A stretch of DNA of 64,000 nt from Pseudomonas sp. A34-9 (GTDB taxonomy: Bacteria > Pseudomonadota > Gammaproteobacteria > Pseudomonadales > Pseudomonadaceae). Both the position numbers and the translations under genes were made by a program. Every line of letters begins with the position of its first letter. Within the stretch, counting starts at the first letter, position 1. The DNA lies in NCBI RefSeq assembly GCF_029543085.1, contig NZ_CP119967.1:4490501-4554500 (forward strand), read 5' to 3'. Below are positions 17,801 through 28,003 of this stretch, piece by piece. The notes below the pieces were generated by a model. It saw only the letters and a program-made list of their open reading frames with translations, was not told the DNA's origin and made no database searches.

Positions 17801-20800
17801 GAGGTGTAAATCAGGTAGGCCTGATGTTGCGGCAGGCTGATAAACGGCAACTCGCTGGGCGGATACGCGGCGAGTGCTGCGCTGTCTTCTTCCAGGCACC
17901 AGCGCGCCACGCCTGGCGGCAGATCGCCGAGGGCTGTGAACATGGCGCGATCACTGAGCAGCAAGCCGATGCGGCTGTCTTCGATCATGTAATGCAAGCG
18001 GTCGAGCGGGTATTCCGGGTCTAGCGGCACGTACGCACCGCCGGCCTTGAGAATCGCCAGCAGGCCGATGACCATTTCCAGCGAACGCTCCAGCGCCAGG
18101 CCAACGCGCACTTGCGGGCCGACGCCACGTTCACGCAAGGCCCAGGCCAGACGATTGGCGCGGGCGTCGAGTTCGGCGTAGCTCAGGGTCTGCCCGGCAA
18201 AGGTCAGCGCAGGTGCGTCTTGGCGCGCCAGCGCTTGTTCGGCGAACAGATGATGGATGCACTGGTCGAGACGATGCTCGCCCGGCTCGACGCCAAGGCT
18301 GTCGAGCAGGTGTTGTTGCTCCGCAGCGTCGAGCAGCGTCAATTCGCTGAGGCGCTGTTGCGGATCGGCGATCAGCGCTTCGAGCAGGTTGCGCCAATGT
18401 TTGGCCATGCGCGCGATGGTCGGTTCATCGAACAAATCGGTGCTGTAGGTCAGGCAGCAACCGAGGCGATGGTCGAGGTCAGTGACTTCCAGGTTGAGGT
18501 CGAACTTGGTCGCCCGCGCATCGTTGGCCAGGTACTCGACGGTCATGCCGGCGAGCATGCGGCTCTGTTGGAATTCCCAGCGCTGCACGTTGCACATCAC
18601 CTGGAACAGCGGGTTGTAGGCGGCACTGCGCGGCGGCTGCAAGGCTTCAACCAAATGATCGAACGGCAGGTCCTGGTGCGACTGACCTTCGATCACGGTG
18701 TGGCGCACCTGCTCGAACAGTTCGCCGACCGACATCATGCCGTCGAGCTGGCAACGCAGTACCTGGGTGTTGAGGAACGCACCGATCAGCCCTTCGCTTT
18801 CCGGCCGGATGCGGTTGGCCACCGGCGCGCCAATGCGCAGATCGGTCTGGCCGCTGTAGCGGTAAAGCAGCGTGGCGAGCGCGGCGGTCATGGTCATGAA
18901 CAGGGTCAGACCGTTTTGCGCGTTGAACGCACGAACTCGCGCGGCAAGATCGTCGCTGAGATCGAAACGGAACAGTTCGCCCTGATGGCTTTGCACCGGC
19001 GGACGCGGGCGGTCACCCGGCAACTCCAGCAATGGATGTTCACGACCGAGTTGTGCGGTCCAGTAATCGAGTTGGCGCTGACGCTCGCCGGATTCCAGCC
19101 AGTTGCGCTGCCAGACGCTGTAGTCGAGGTACTGCACCGGCAGCGGTTCCAGCGGCGAATCGCGGTCATCGACAAACGCTTCGTACAACGCGCTGAGTTC
19201 GCGGGCGAAGATATCCATCGCCCAGCCTTCGGTAACGATGTGGTGCAGGGTCAGGACGAAGTAATGCTCGTGCTCGGCAGTCTTCACCAGACAGGCGCGC
19301 AGCAGCGGACCGCTTTCCAGATCGAACGGCAGATGCGCCTCTTCGTCGGCGAATTGCTGAACTTTTTGCTCACGCAGATCGGCGGCAAGTTTCGAGAAAT
19401 CCTTCCAGCCCATGCGCACGCCGGTTTCGGCATGCACCTGCTGACGCGCAACGCCGTCGACACTCGGGAACGTCGTGCGCAGGGTTTCGTGGCGCAGGAT
19501 CAGCGCTTGCAACGCCGATTCGAAACGCTCGACATGCAATACGCCACGCAGGCGCGCCATGCCGCCAACGTTGTACGCCGGGCTGTCCGGCTCCATCTGC
19601 CAAAGGAACCACATGCGCTGTTGCGAGTACGACAACGGCACCGGTTTGCTGCGATCAGCCTTGTCGATCGGCGGCTGTTTGTTGGTGCGGCCGCTGGCCT
19701 GGATCCGGCGGATCTGCTCGGCAAAAGCACCCAGTTCGCTGTGCTCGAACAACGCGCGCAGCGGCAGCTCGACGTCGCAGGCCTGACGGCTGCGCGAGAT
19801 GATTTGCGTGGCCAGCAGCGAATGACCGCCGAGGGCGAAGAAGTCGTCGCGCAGGCCAACTTGCGCCAGGCCCAGCACTTCGCGCCAGATCGCGGCGATC
19901 TGTTGTTCCAGTTCGGTAACCGGTTCGACGTGTTCACGCACTTGCCATTGCGGTTCGGGCAAGGCACGGCGGTCGAGTTTGCCGCTCGGGCTCAGGGGCA
20001 TTGCGTCCAGACGCATCAGTTGCGCCGGGACCATGTATTCCGGCAGCTCGGCGGCCAGCGCGGTTTTCAGGCGGGTGATTTGCTCGTCGGCAACTGCGCT
20101 CGCATCGGTGGCGGTGAAGTAGCCGATCAGTTGCGCGCCGGCAGCGGTTTCGCGCACCAGCACCACGGCTTGGGCGACGCCGTTCTGGGCGAGCAGACGC
20201 GCTTCGATTTCTTCCGGTTCGACGCGGAAACCACGCAGTTTGACTTGCTGATCGAGACGGCCGAGGTATTCGATCACGCCATCGCAGGTCCAGCGCGCAC
20301 GGTCACCGGTCCGGTACAAACGGGCGCCCTGCTCGCCCAGCGGATCGACCACAAAACGTTCCGCGGTCAACGATGGACGGCCAAGGTAACCGCGAGCCAG
20401 GCCGATACCGCTGATGCACAGCTCACCCGGCACGCCGGCCGGCACCGGATTGAGATCGGCGTCGAGCACGCGGCAAATCACATTGCCCAACGGACGACCG
20501 ATCGGCGAACGTTCGCCATCAGCAGCGGTGCAATGCCAGTGGGTAACGTTGATCGCAGTTTCGGTCGGGCCATAACGGTTGTGCAGTTGCACCGCCGGCA
20601 GTTGCGCGAGAACGCGGTTGCGCAGTTCAGCCGGCAGCGCTTCACCGCCGGAGAATACCCGGCGCAGGCTGGTGCATTCGGCACTCAGCGGTTCGTCGAT
20701 GAACAGCGCCAGCAGCGGCGGCACAAAGTGCAGCGTGGTCACGCCATACTGCTGAACCAATTGGGCGATGCGGTGCGGATCGCGGTGTTCTCCAAGACCT

Positions 20801-23800
20801 GCGATCAGCAGACGCGCGCCAGTGATCAGTGGCCAAAAACACTCCCACACCGACACGTCGAAACTGATCGGCGCTTTTTGCATCAGCACATCCGTTTCAT
20901 TGAGCGCATAAGCACTCTGCATCCATTGCAGACGTTCAGCCAGTGCCGCGTGAGTGTTGCCGACGCCTTTCGGCTGGCCGGTGGAGCCGGAGGTGTAAAT
21001 CACGTAGGCGAGGTTGTCGCCGTGCAGGTGCAGACCCGGTGCCTGGCTCGGCCAGTTTTCCAGGTGCAGCGCGTCCATGGCGATCACGCTGACGCCGTCG
21101 CTGGCCGGCAAACGGTCGAGCAATTCGGTCTGGGTCAGCAGCAGTTCGACGCCGCTGTCGCTGAGCATGTAGGCCAGACGATCGGCCGGGTATTCCGGGT
21201 CCAGCGGCACATAGGCGCCGCCGGCCTTGATGATCGCCAGCAGACCGATCAACAGTTGTGGCGAACGCTCGGCGGCGATAGCCACGCAAACGTCCGGGCC
21301 GACGCCTTTGTCGCGCAAATAGTGCGCGAGACGGTTGGCCTGAGTGTGCAGTTCAGCGAAATCGAGGCTGCCACCGTCCCACACCAGCGCAGTGCGTTCC
21401 GGGGTTTGCCGCAGCTGTTCGTTGAGCAGTTCCGGCAGCCATTGCTGCGCCGGGATGCACGGTGCGACGCTCCAGTTTTGTTGCTGGTCGTGTTCGCCGA
21501 CGGTGAGCAGCTGCAGGTCGCCAATGGCTTGCTCCGGGCGTTCGCAAACGTCGCGCAACAGGTTGCTGAAGTGCTCGGCCAGACGCGCAATGGTCGTGGC
21601 ATCGAACAGTTCGCTGGCGTAGTCGAACGACAGCGTCAGGCGACCGTTACGGTCTTCTTCACTGTGCAGTTGCAGGTCGAACTTGGCTTCGCGGCTGTGC
21701 CACGGCAACTCTTCGGCGAGCAGACCGGGTAGACGCTTGAGCGCACTCAAATCTCGTTGCTGGTGGTTGAACATGACCTGGAACAGGCCCTGTTCACGTG
21801 CCTGCGGAAAGGCTTCGAGCAATTGTTCGAACGGCAGATCCTGATTCGCTTGCGCACCGAGTGCGGCTTGACGGGTCTGGCCCAGCAGTTCGACGAATGA
21901 CAGGCGCGAATCGATTTGCGCACGCAGCACTTGAGTGTTGATGAAGAAACCGATCAAGCCCTGGGTTTCCAGGCGCGGACGGTTGGCATTGGGCACGCCG
22001 ATGCGGATATCGCGCTGACCGCTGTAACGGTGCAGCAGGCTCTGGAATGCCGAGAGCAGCAGCATGAACGGTGTTGCCTGGTGCGACTGAGCCGTGTTGC
22101 GGATTGCATCGCTGAGGCTGGCACCGAGTCGGACAGTGTGGCGCGCGGCACTGTGAACATGCTGCGCTGAACGCGGATGATCAGTGGCCAGCTCCAGGCT
22201 CGGGTGCTCGTCGCCCAACTGCGCTTTCCACCAGGCCAGTTGCCGCTCACCCTCGCCTTGCGCCAGCCATTGGCGCTGCCAGCTGCCGTAGTCGGCGTAC
22301 TGGGTTGGCAGAGGCGCGAGGTGGGCGGTCGTCCCTTGCGAGGCGGCGGCGTAAAGGCGCGAGAATTCATCGATCAATACGTTCAGTGACCAACCGTCGG
22401 CGATGATGTGGTGCAGGGTCACCAGCAGTTGGTGATCTTCGTCGTCGAGACGCACCAGCGTCACCCACAGCAGCGGGCCTTTTTCCAGGTCGAACGCGGT
22501 GCGCGCTTCGTCCTCGCGGATGTGCTGAGCGCGGGCTTCTCGTTCATGCGCCGGCAGGTCGCTGATGTCGATCAGTCGCAGATTGAATGCGGCGGCGACA
22601 TCGACTTGCTGCAGGGCTACGCCGTCGCGCTCGAAGAAGCGTGTGCGCAGCGATTCGTGGCGCTCGATCAGTTGCTGGAAGCTGGCGCGCAAGGCGTCTT
22701 CGTCCAGTTCGCCACGCAAACGCAGGGCACCGGGAATGTTGTAGGCGCTGCTCTGCGGGTCGAGTTGCCAAGTGATCCACAGACGGTTTTGCGCCAGCGA
22801 TTGCGGCATCGGCTCGCTGCGCGACAACGCGGTGATTGCACCCTGGGCGCTGCCGCCGTCCTGTTGCTGTTGCGCCACAGCAGCGGCGAATGCGGACAAC
22901 GTTGGTGCTTCGAAGAGCAGGCGCAAGTTCAGCTCAAGGCTGAGTTCTTCGCGTACTCGGGCGATCACTTGCGTGGCGGCAATCGAGTTGCCGCCGAGCA
23001 GAAAGAAGTGATCGTCGGCGCTGACCTGTTTGAGGTTAAGTTGCTCGGCCCAGATCTTGCCGATCAAGGCTTCGAGTTCCGAAGCGCTGGTGGTCGCTTC
23101 CTGAGTGTCGGGCGTGGTCGACGGGAACACCGCGTAGCTGTCGAGGCTGCCATCGGCCAGACGATTGCGGCACGCCGAGCGCTGCAACTTGCCGCTGGAG
23201 GTTTTCGGCAAGGCGCCAGGATTGAGCAGTACGACGACGCTCGGCGCCTCCTGATAAGCCTCGGCCACGGCTTGGCGGATCGCTTTGATCAGTGCTTCCG
23301 GCGGCAGGATTTTCTGTACGCTGCGGCTGATTTCCGCCGCGATGCCGATGCCTTCTTCGCCGTTCTGATTGATCGCGAAGGCAGCGACGCGGCCCTTGCG
23401 CACCACTTCCACTTCGTTCTCGACGGTCTTCTCGATGTCCTGCGGATAGAGGTTGTGGCCGCGCACGATCAGCATGTCTTTCAGGCGACCGGTGACGAAC
23501 AGTTCGCCGTCACGCATAAAGCCCAAGTCACCGGTGCGCAGCCAGGTGCGGCCGGCGTGCTGGACGAAGGTCTTGGCGCTCGCTTGCGGATTGCGCCAGT
23601 AGCCGAGGGCGATACTCGGTCCGGTGGCCCAGACTTCGCCGACAGCGCTGTCGGCCAGTTCAACGAGCGTGTTCGGCTCGACGATGAGCACCGCGTGCTC
23701 CGGCTGGCTGATGCCGCAACTCATGATCGGGCTGCCCTCGCCCGGTTCGGCGCGGTTTTGCGCCAGCGCCTGATCATCCACGCGCAGTGCCGGAATGCCG

Positions 23801-24816
23801 GTGCCGCGCGGGGTGCCGGCGACGAATAGCGTCGCCTCGGCCAGACCGTACGAAGCCATGAAATTGTCGGCGCTAAAACCACACGCGGTGAACTTCTCGG
23901 CGAAGCGATCGAGGGTGTCGAGACGGATCGGCTCAGAGCCGGAATAGGCCACGCGCCAGCGGCTCAGGTCGAGGCGTTCAAGTGCCGACTCGCTGACGCG
24001 CTCGCTGCACAGGCGATAGGCAAAATCCGGCCCGCCGCTGATGGTCCCGCCGTATTGGCTGATCGCTTCGAGCCAGCGCAATGGGCGGCCGAGGAAATAC
24101 GCCGGCGACATCAGGATGCACGGTACGCCGCTGAAGATCGGCTGCAACAGACCGCCGATCAGACCCATGTCGTGATACAGCGGCAACCAGCTGACGATCA
24201 CGTCGTCCGGGTTTACATCGATACCGAAACCATGCCGGATCAGCAGTTCGTTGGCGACCAGATTGCCGTGACTGACCTGCACGCCTTTAGGCAACGCGGT
24301 GGAGCCGGAGGTGTATTGCAGGAAAGCGATATGGTCTTGCGGCAGGCCAGGTTCAACCCAGTTTTCTGCCAGCGTTCGGTCGAGGGTATCGACACACAGC
24401 AACGGCGGCGCGCCTTCGATCTGCTGCAAGGCGTCGCGCAGGTCGGCGCTGATCAACAGCAGACGCGGTTCGGCGTCGGCAATGATCGACAGCAAACGCT
24501 CTTGATGATGACGACGCGCGGACTCCGGCGGATAGGCCGGCACCGCGATCACACCGGCGTACAGGCAACCAAAAAACGCCGCGACGTAATCCGGGCCACT
24601 AGGGAACAGCAGCACCGCACGATCGCCGAATTCCGCCTGGGCCTGCAACGCGGCCGCAATGGTGCGCGCGCGTTCATCCAGCTCGCGATAACTGAGTACC
24701 ACAGCCTGCTCTTCGTTTTCAGCGAGAAAACGCAAGGCCAGTTGATCCGGCGTCAGGGCCGCGCGGCGCTGGAGGGCTTGGACCAGGGTGCTGGGGAGTT
24801 CGAACGCGTCGGTCAT
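11818..24816 (-). CDS. pvdL: Pyoverdine chromophore non-ribosomal peptide synthetase PvdL
   Basis: This is a 4332-residue NRPS. Order, with approximate residues: acyl-AMP ligase (1-580, with [11 protein letters not shown]), carrier 1 (Ser611 in GGNS), condensation 1 (HHIIADG at 802), adenylation 1, carrier 2 (Ser1666), condensation 2 (HHIVTEG at 1858), adenylation 2, carrier 3 (Ser2737 in GGDS), epimerase (HHLVVDG at 2913), condensation 3 (HHILIDA at 3389), adenylation 3, carrier 4 (Ser4270). There is no thioesterase, so the peptide passes to another synthetase not in this window. By family knowledge it builds acyl-L-Glu-D-Tyr-L-Dab, the chromophore precursor. The epimerase after module 2 fits D-Tyr. 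The pocket residues I read in adenylation 3 (D-I-W-E-L-T-A-D-D) agree with the diaminobutyrate code as I recall it. The CTAATT-N16-CGT box upstream suggests PvdS control. Confidence 0.96.
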   Translation of the reverse strand: MTDAFELPSTLVQALQRRAALTPDQLALRFLAENEEQAVVLSYRELDERARTIAAALQAQAEFGDRAVLLFPSGPDYVAAFFGCLYAGVIAVPAYPPESARRHHQERLLSIIADAEPRLLLISADLRDALQQIEGAPPLLCVDTLDRTLAENWVEPGLPQDHIAFLQYTSGSTALPKGVQVSHGNLVANELLIRHGFGIDVNPDDVIVSWLPLYHDMGLIGGLLQPIFSGVPCILMSPAYFLGRPLRWLEAISQYGGTISGGPDFAYRLCSERVSESALERLDLSRWRVAYSGSEPIRLDTLDRFAEKFTACGFSADNFMASYGLAEATLFVAGTPRGTGIPALRVDDQALAQNRAEPGEGSPIMSCGISQPEHAVLIVEPNTLVELADSAVGEVWATGPSIALGYWRNPQASAKTFVQHAGRTWLRTGDLGFMRDGELFVTGRLKDMLIVRGHNLYPQDIEKTVENEVEVVRKGRVAAFAINQNGEEGIGIAAEISRSVQKILPPEALIKAIRQAVAEAYQEAPSVVVLLNPGALPKTSSGKLQRSACRNRLADGSLDSYAVFPSTTPDTQEATTSASELEALIGKIWAEQLNLKQVSADDHFFLLGGNSIAATQVIARVREELSLELNLRLLFEAPTLSAFAAAVAQQQQDGGSAQGAITALSRSEPMPQSLAQNRLWITWQLDPQSSAYNIPGALRLRGELDEDALRASFQQLIERHESLRTRFFERDGVALQQVDVAAAFNLRLIDISDLPAHEREARAQHIREDEARTAFDLEKGPLLWVTLVRLDDEDHQLLVTLHHIIADGWSLNVLIDEFSRLYAAASQGTTAHLAPLPTQYADYGSWQRQWLAQGEGERQLAWWKAQLGDEHPSLELATDHPRSAQHVHSAARHTVRLGASLSDAIRNTAQSHQATPFMLLLSAFQSLLHRYSGQRDIRIGVPNANRPRLETQGLIGFFINTQVLRAQIDSRLSFVELLGQTRQAALGAQANQDLPFEQLLEAFPQAREQGLFQVMFNHQQRDLSALKRLPGLLAEELPWHSREAKFDLQLHSEEDRNGRLTLSFDYASELFDATTIARLAEHFSNLLRDVCERPEQAIGDLQLLTVGEHDQQQNWSVAPCIPAQQWLPELLNEQLRQTPERTALVWDGGSLDFAELHTQANRLAHYLRDKGVGPDVCVAIAAERSPQLLIGLLAIIKAGGAYVPLDPEYPADRLAYMLSDSGVELLLTQTELLDRLPASDGVSVIAMDALHLENWPSQAPGLHLHGDNLAYVIYTSGSTGQPKGVGNTHAALAERLQWMQSAYALNETDVLMQKAPISFDVSVWECFWPLITGARLLIAGLGEHRDPHRIAQLVQQYGVTTLHFVPPLLALFIDEPLSAECTSLRRVFSGGEALPAELRNRVLAQLPAVQLHNRYGPTETAINVTHWHCTAADGERSPIGRPLGNVICRVLDADLNPVPAGVPGELCISGIGLARGYLGRPSLTAERFVVDPLGEQGARLYRTGDRARWTCDGVIEYLGRLDQQVKLRGFRVEPEEIEARLLAQNGVAQAVVLVRETAAGAQLIGYFTATDASAVADEQITRLKTALAAELPEYMVPAQLMRLDAMPLSPSGKLDRRALPEPQWQVREHVEPVTELEQQIAAIWREVLGLAQVGLRDDFFALGGHSLLATQIISRSRQACDVELPLRALFEHSELGAFAEQIRRIQASGRTNKQPPIDKADRSKPVPLSYSQQRMWFLWQMEPDSPAYNVGGMARLRGVLHVERFESALQALILRHETLRTTFPSVDGVARQQVHAETGVRMGWKDFSKLAADLREQKVQQFADEEAHLPFDLESGPLLRACLVKTAEHEHYFVLTLHHIVTEGWAMDIFARELSALYEAFVDDRDSPLEPLPVQYLDYSVWQRNWLESGERQRQLDYWTAQLGREHPLLELPGDRPRPPVQSHQGELFRFDLSDDLAARVRAFNAQNGLTLFMTMTAALATLLYRYSGQTDLRIGAPVANRIRPESEGLIGAFLNTQVLRCQLDGMMSVGELFEQVRHTVIEGQSHQDLPFDHLVEALQPPRSAAYNPLFQVMCNVQRWEFQQSRMLAGMTVEYLANDARATKFDLNLEVTDLDHRLGCCLTYSTDLFDEPTIARMAKHWRNLLEALIADPQQRLSELTLLDAAEQQHLLDSLGVEPGEHRLDQCIHHLFAEQALARQDAPALTFAGQTLSYAELDARANRLAWALRERGVGPQVRVGLALERSLEMVIGLLAILKAGGAYVPLDPEYPLDRLHYMIEDSRIGLLLSDRAMFTALGDLPPGVARWCLEEDSAALAAYPPSELPFISLPQHQAYLIYTSGSTGKPKGVVVSHGEIAMHCQAVIERFGMRPDDCELHFYSINFDAATERLLVPLLSGAQVVLRAQGQWDAEEICGLIRTHKINVLGFTPSYGSQLAQFLATQNEILPVRMIITGGEALTGEHLQRIRAAFKPSLFFNAYGPTETVVMPLASLAPEVLEEGAGSVPIGSVIGDRVAYILDADLALVPQGATGELFVGGAGLAQAYHDRPGITSERFVADPFATDGGRMYRTGDLVRQRADGLVEYLGRIDHQVKIRGFRIELGEIETRLLDHDSIREAVVLALDAPSGKQLVGYLVTEIAEQDEARQAELREALKSHLKSQLPDYMVPTHLILLASMPLTANGKLDRRALPAPDPELNRQDYVAPSNELEQSLAQIWCEVLNVEQVGLNDNFFELGGDSILSIQVVSRARQQGIHFSPRDLFQHQTVQTLAAVASRTEQVTAEQGLVAGESRLTPIQHWFFDTAIPERQHWNQALLLEPTVTLEPHRLEQALLAVIEQHDALRLRFSEVGGAWQATHQPVSDAPVLWQVRVTSMDKCEALFADAQRSLDLENGPLLRALLVDGPQGQQRLFIAIHHLVVDGVSWRVLLDDLQSVYRQLDAEQAVKLPAKTSAFKEWAARLQAYAGSESLREELNWWQTQLAGPNADLPCENPQGGQQNRHAQTVSVRLDAEHTRQLLQQAPSAYRTQVNDLLLTALARVLCRWSGQPSALIQLEGHGRETLFDEIDLTRTVGWFTSAYPLRLTPHNIEEAAGQGASIKAIKEQLRAVPHKGLGYGVLRYLADDLSQRSMAALPHAPVTFNYLGQFDQSFGSDALFRPLDEAVGAAHDPQAPLPNELSVDSQVYGGELLLRWTFSAERYDTQTINDLADAYLGELQSLIAHCLQDEAGGLTPSDFPLAKLTQAQLDALPVPAAHIEDVYPLTPMQEGMLLHTLLEPGTGLYYMQDRYRINSELDAERFAQAWQAVIARHEALRASFCWNVGEDMLQVIHTPSRTPIEYLDWSAIAETEQEPKLQALLKSEREAGFDLLNQAPFHLRLIKVGAARYWFMMSNHHILIDAWCRSLLMNDFFEIYTALGEGREAQLAVPPRYRDYIGWLQRQSLAEARQWWQQNLRGFERTTPIPSDRPFLREHAGESGGMVVGDRYTRLNVEDGARLRELAQAHQLTINTFAQAAWALVLRRMSGDRDVLFGVTVAGRPVEMPEMQRTVGLFINSIALRVQMPADDERSSVRQWLSALLDSNMQLREYEYLPLVNIQEQSELPKGQPLFDSLFVFENAPVEVSVLDRAQSLNATSDSGRTHTNFPLTAVCYPGDDLGLHLSYDQRYFDESTIERMLGEFKRLLLALVDGFHGDMADLPLLGSEEQDFLLHGCNQSEHEYPLEQSYVALFEAQVAAHPQRIAATCLDQQQSYAELNHNANRLGHALLAAGVQMDQPVALLAERNLDLLGMIIGSFKAGAGYLPLDPGLPSQRLQRIIELSRTPVLVCSEACRAQAQTLLDEFSCANRPRLLVWEEVQAAATSAQNLGIYSGPDNLAYVIYTSGSTGLPKGVMVEQRGMLNNQLSKVPYLNLSDADVIAQTASQSFDISVWQFLAAPLFGARVDIVPNTIAHDPQGLLLHVQDQGITVLESVPSLIQGMLASDRLSLDGLRWMLPTGEAMPPELAHQWLLRYPDIGLVNAYGPAECSDDVAFFRVDMASTRGSYLPIGTPTDNNLLYLVDGALELVPLGAVGELCVAGTGVGRGYVSDPLRTAPVFVPNPFGAPGERLYRTGDLARRRSDGVLEYVGRIDHQVKIRGYRIELGEIEARLHEQPEVRDGAVGVQEGVNGKHLVGYLVAADCALNPGERLERIKQRLRAELPEYMVPLHWLWLEQMPLNANGKLDRKALPALEIGQLQSQDYLAPRNELEQTLADIWAEVLKAEQVGVRDNFFELGGHSLLATQIASRVQKTLQRDVPLRAMFECSTVEELAEYIDGLAASDITEEKVDRLNDLMAELEGF

Positions 24817-24969
24817 GAGGTTTCCTGCCTGAATTCGGCTTGCTAATGGAATCGGGTTACTGCGTCACGCCCCGCGAAGGGCCTGCTGGGCGCGGTCTGT
24901 GCCGACCGCGCAAGGCGCTGGAATGCTGTCTGGCCGGGGTCGTGCACCCGGAACCATTCACCAATGAGA

Positions 24970-24994
24970 ACGGATGACGTCTTGAAATAATTAG
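24970..24994 (-). promoter_or_regulatory. Candidate PvdS-dependent promoter (IS box) for pvdL
   Basis: On the minus strand this reads CTAATT (24994-24989), 16 bases, CGT (24972-24970): one mismatch from CTAAAT with the same spacer as the pvdH and pvdY boxes. It implies a leader of about 145 bases before the pvdL start. It lies in the 369-base divergent gap between pvdL and pvdS, which holds no gene. Confidence 0.6.
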
Positions 24995-25088
24995 TCGGCA
25001 GGCTGGATCGCCAATGGGGCCGGGGTGTGGCGGCGTGTCGCAGTTCTCACATCGTACCGATTTGGATCATTAGTTCTCTTTCTCAATT

Positions 25089-25104
25089 GACAATCATTAT
25101 CATT
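25089..25104. promoter_or_regulatory. Fur box upstream of pvdS
   Basis: GACAATCATTATCATT, read on the other strand as AATGATAATGATTGTC, matches 14 of 16 positions of the core of the GATAATGATAATCATTATC consensus. It lies about 80-100 bases before the pvdS start in an AT-rich tract. Fur-Fe repression of pvdS is established in P. aeruginosa and is the expected top of this regulon. Confidence 0.8.
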
Positions 25105-25185
25105 CAACATAATTTGTCGCTCGATGTGTAGGACGGCCCCGTCCCCAGGCGTCCCACTAACCTATTTGGCAGCAAGGTGATTTCC

Positions 25186-25740
25186 ATGACGGAACAAGTA
25201 TCCACAAGCAAGTGCGATTCACCGCTACTTCAGGCATTCGTCGACAATCGACTGATTCTGGTCAAGATTGCAGCCCGTATCACCGGGTGCCGGTCGCGCG
25301 CCGAAGATGTGGTGCAGGATGCATTTTTCCGCCTGCAATCGGCGCCCCCGATCACCTCGTCGATCAAGGCGCAACTGAGCTATCTGTTCCAGATCGTGCG
25401 CAACCTCGCCATCGATCACTACCGCAAGCAGGCGCTTGAGCAGAAGTACTCCGGCCCTGAAGAGGAAGGGCTGAACGTGGTTATCCAAGGTGCTTCGCCG
25501 GAAACTTCGCACATCAACTTCTCCACCCTGGAGAACATCGCCGACGCGCTGACCGAACTGCCCAGCCGCACTCGCTATGCATTCGAGATGTACCGCCTGC
25601 ACGGCGTGCCGCAAAAGGACATCGCCAAGGAACTTGGCGTTTCGCCAACCCTGGTCAACTTCATGATTCGTGATGCGCTGGTGCACTGCCGCAAGGTCTC
25701 GGGCAGTCGTCAGGATGCGGTGATTGCCGGTCGTCGTTAA
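25186..25740 (+). CDS. pvdS: Iron-starvation ECF sigma factor PvdS
   Basis: This 184-residue ECF sigma factor has region 2 with RAEDVVQDAFFRLQ and the region 2.3/2.4 segment LSYLFQIVRNLAIDHYRKQ, and region 4 with a helix-turn-helix at VPQKDIAKELGVSPTLVNFMI. It closely resembles PvdS of P. aeruginosa over nearly its whole length, including KYSGPEEEGLNVV. PvdS directs RNA polymerase to pyoverdine promoters and is held inactive by the anti-sigma FpvR (not in this window) until ferripyoverdine is sensed. The ATG at 25186 has AAGG eight bases upstream; a GTG at 25177 overlaps that site and is rejected. A Fur box lies upstream and four candidate target boxes occur in this window. Confidence 0.96.
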   Translation: MTEQVSTSKCDSPLLQAFVDNRLILVKIAARITGCRSRAEDVVQDAFFRLQSAPPITSSIKAQLSYLFQIVRNLAIDHYRKQALEQKYSGPEEEGLNVVIQGASPETSHINFSTLENIADALTELPSRTRYAFEMYRLHGVPQKDIAKELGVSPTLVNFMIRDALVHCRKVSGSRQDAVIAGRR

Positions 25741-25762
25741 GAGCTGAATTCGGCGTCAAGCC

Positions 25763-25838
25763 ATTCGCGAGCGAGCTCGCCCCCACATTGATTCGGCTTA
25801 CACCGTCCTGATGTGAGAGCGAGCTTGCTCACGAAGGC
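25763..25838. repeat. REP doublet, family B
   Basis: ATTCGCGAGCGAGCTCGCCC and the inverted GAGAGCGAGCTTGCTCACGAA are separated by about 30 bases, between the convergent pvdS and pvdY genes. They have the same core as the doublet at 11721-11806 but more diverged arms. Confidence 0.85.
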
Positions 25839-25875
25839 GGACTTGAGACCGCAATGAATCTCAAGCCCGACTGCC

Positions 25876-26889
25876 TCAGGCCAGTTTGCACCGATCAAAA
25901 AACCGCTCACGCCCCAGAATCATCAGTGCCGCGCGCTTGTGCGGGAAGTCGAATTCCTTCTCGCAGTGGAAGCACTGATTCTGCATATGGCCGATCATCT
26001 TCGCGTTATCAGCCCTTGGTTCTGCGACCACCCTTTGCGTGCGCGGATCATCGAGAAACAGGTAATGCACCAGCGCCGATAGCCAGCTCGCCACTTTGTG
26101 CGGGCCACGGTGATCCTCCTCGCCCACCAGCATGTGAATGCCACGATCGTAATTGTCGGCATCGTAGAACGGCGCGATGCGATCTTCCTTGGCCCAATAA
26201 GCTTCAAAATAGGCAAACGGCTGATCATCGAAACAGCCAATCAACGTCAACGTGTGCGGGTCGGCATCGAGTTTGTTCAGGTATTCGCGGTGCTTTTCGA
26301 GACTGCCCTCTTCCTGCCAGAAACTCGCGACGCGCGGGCTGTTTTGCCAGCGGTTGAAACGCGGCAGGTCTTCTTCGATTTCTACAGTGCGCAGGGAAAT
26401 CCACGCCCCCAGACGGGCATCGAAACGCCGGTATACTTCACCGCGCGGTTTGACCGGCCGCAAAGGATGACGCTTGCCCTGGCTGATGACCATTTGCTGC
26501 GGATAGCTGCCCGTCAGTGAAGTGCCGAGCCACGGTTGCGGCAGTTGCCAGAACAGCGTGCGTTCACAGCGATACTCACCGGCCACGTCGGTGCTCACCA
26601 GTAAACCGCTGAGCAGGGCTTCGGTCGGTGGTTGGTCCAGCTGCCAAGTCAGTTGCTGGCACGCCGGATCCCGCGCGAACAGCCAGTAACAGGCTGCCCA
26701 CAGTGCCTGCCCGAGCGGCAGCGCAAAGCGCTCGTCGAGCTGGATCGATCCCTTGGCCTCTCGATCAAGGCGCAGGCGGATCAGCGGTTGCCCGCCCAGG
26801 CTCAGGCTCAGACGGCTTTCGGTGGCATCAGCGATCAGTTGACTGCCCGATGGCAAGGCCAGGGCAGTCAGGTCATTCAGATTGGACAT
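25876..26889 (-). CDS. pvdY: Hydroxyornithine acetylase PvdY (IucB/RhbD-type GNAT)
   Basis: This 337-residue protein has a C-terminal siderophore-type GNAT domain (about residues 160-337). Typical blocks are GIHMLVGEEDHRGPHKVASWLSALVHYLF and RVVAEPRADNAKMI, as in IucB and RhbD. The N-terminal half is a diverged extension. PvdY-type enzymes acetylate N5-hydroxyornithine, giving N5-acetyl-N5-hydroxyornithine for pyoverdine, as described for pvdYII of type II P. aeruginosa. It is convergent with pvdS and carries its own perfect PvdS box 41-65 bases upstream of the ATG, so it is probably transcribed under iron limitation. Confidence 0.87.
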   Translation of the reverse strand: MSNLNDLTALALPSGSQLIADATESRLSLSLGGQPLIRLRLDREAKGSIQLDERFALPLGQALWAACYWLFARDPACQQLTWQLDQPPTEALLSGLLVSTDVAGEYRCERTLFWQLPQPWLGTSLTGSYPQQMVISQGKRHPLRPVKPRGEVYRRFDARLGAWISLRTVEIEEDLPRFNRWQNSPRVASFWQEEGSLEKHREYLNKLDADPHTLTLIGCFDDQPFAYFEAYWAKEDRIAPFYDADNYDRGIHMLVGEEDHRGPHKVASWLSALVHYLFLDDPRTQRVVAEPRADNAKMIGHMQNQCFHCEKEFDFPHKRAALMILGRERFFDRCKLA

Positions 26890-26929
26890 GGGTCGGGCTC
26901 ACGATAATCGTCGACAGTTAAATGCTGGA

Positions 26930-26954
26930 ACGTGATCGCGCCCGGAAAATTTAG
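26930..26954 (-). promoter_or_regulatory. PvdS-dependent promoter (IS box) for pvdY
   Basis: On the minus strand this reads CTAAAT (26954-26949), 16 bases, CGT (26932-26930), an exact consensus match with the same spacer as the pvdH box. Confidence 0.8.
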
Positions 26955-27029
26955 AGATCCCCACCAACTATCTAACGATGCTGTTTGCTGGCGGGGCTCT
27001 ATGAGGCTGACAAACCCGCGGCTCTCAAA

Positions 27030-27866
27030 CTAAACAGACTTGACCCAGATCTTGCTGATTGCGTAATCGTTTCCGTAGCCACTCGCCGTATGACTGAAGA
27101 TTGCCAACGTGTACTGCGAAGAATCCGCGGTAAACGTGCCCTCCAGTGATTCCCAAGTCATGACTGGAAAATCCTTGGCTTCAGTGATGTTCTGGGTGCC
27201 TGCTGCAAGCGACAGACTCGGCACACTGGAGCTGATGTTGGTTCGACGAACCTGTAGGCCGAATACATAACTCCTGCCGACTTCAAGGTTCGCGAAGTTT
27301 TTTTCCAGAATGATGCCAGCCGATGCGTTGGTGTACGTGCGGTTGTTGAGAACGTAGATGTCCCCGTCCTTGCCGACAACCAGATCTCTGGAATCCAGTG
27401 CAGCCGGGCCTTTTTTCCAGCCGTTCCAGGGCTCTTCTTCAGCCTCGGAGAAGGTCGTCAGATCCTCGAAGGGAACTCGCACTTTGAGGCTGATCGGAGG
27501 AAATAGCAGTGGGCAATCACAAGCCGCGTTATTCAGGGCCACCTGAAAAACAAGCATCAGTTGACTGTTGTGTTTCAGATCCTGCAGGTCATCCCACGCA
27601 ATCGTTCTGCGCCAGCCCGCCTCAAATTCCTGCTGCGTCAATGGTTCACCATCGGCGATGCGCAACATGATTGGGGAACCATCGCTCGTCTGACCACAGG
27701 CATGCAGCGTCGTCGGTTGCCCGAGCGCCATGAAGGGCCACCTCGACACTTCGACTGTAATGCCGGTCGAGCCATCGGGTTTGTTCAAGGTGAGGACATT
27801 CTCGCTGGCTTGCTCTACGAATGGAGCAGGCACACAACGCAGGGAAATCGGGGATGGATTGGACAT
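27030..27866 (-). CDS. Uncharacterised beta-rich two-module protein
   Basis: The function of this 278-residue protein is not recognised; there is no signal peptide and no transmembrane helix. The N-terminal half (about 12-125) resembles Ig-like modules that occur in tandem in very large pseudomonad surface proteins: an EASENVLTL-like start, then VEVSRWPFMALGQPTTLHACG and a segment ending LMLVFQVALN. The C-terminal half (about 135-278) looks like a jelly-roll or carbohydrate-binding fold, with GRSYVFGLQVRR and WESLEGTFTADSSQYTLAIFS. The ATG at 27866 has an AAGGA ribosome site. It lies upstream of pvdY on the same strand, but pvdY has its own promoter. It may be a free-standing relative or remnant of a larger adhesin-type protein. 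Confidence 0.7.
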   Translation of the reverse strand: MSNPSPISLRCVPAPFVEQASENVLTLNKPDGSTGITVEVSRWPFMALGQPTTLHACGQTSDGSPIMLRIADGEPLTQQEFEAGWRRTIAWDDLQDLKHNSQLMLVFQVALNNAACDCPLLFPPISLKVRVPFEDLTTFSEAEEEPWNGWKKGPAALDSRDLVVGKDGDIYVLNNRTYTNASAGIILEKNFANLEVGRSYVFGLQVRRTNISSSVPSLSLAAGTQNITEAKDFPVMTWESLEGTFTADSSQYTLAIFSHTASGYGNDYAISKIWVKSV

Positions 27867-28003
27867 GGCAAATTCCTTTTTCTCAAGCCGCTCACAAAGA
27901 GCGAGTGTGGAAAGGAATCAAAACCTGAAGCCAATACGGCGTCTACTGTCAGATCTGACAGGGTCGCCCAAGTATCCGACCAGCGGTGGGGCATGACACG
28001 CGG

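Noticed and set aside
11962..21732. Very long open frames on the plus strand opposite pvdL (about 2020 and 1206 codons)
   Set aside because: They mirror the codon frame of the NRPS gene. In high-GC coding DNA the antisense frame is often free of stops. Their translations are low-complexity Arg/Gln/His-rich with no domain, and they lack ribosome sites.
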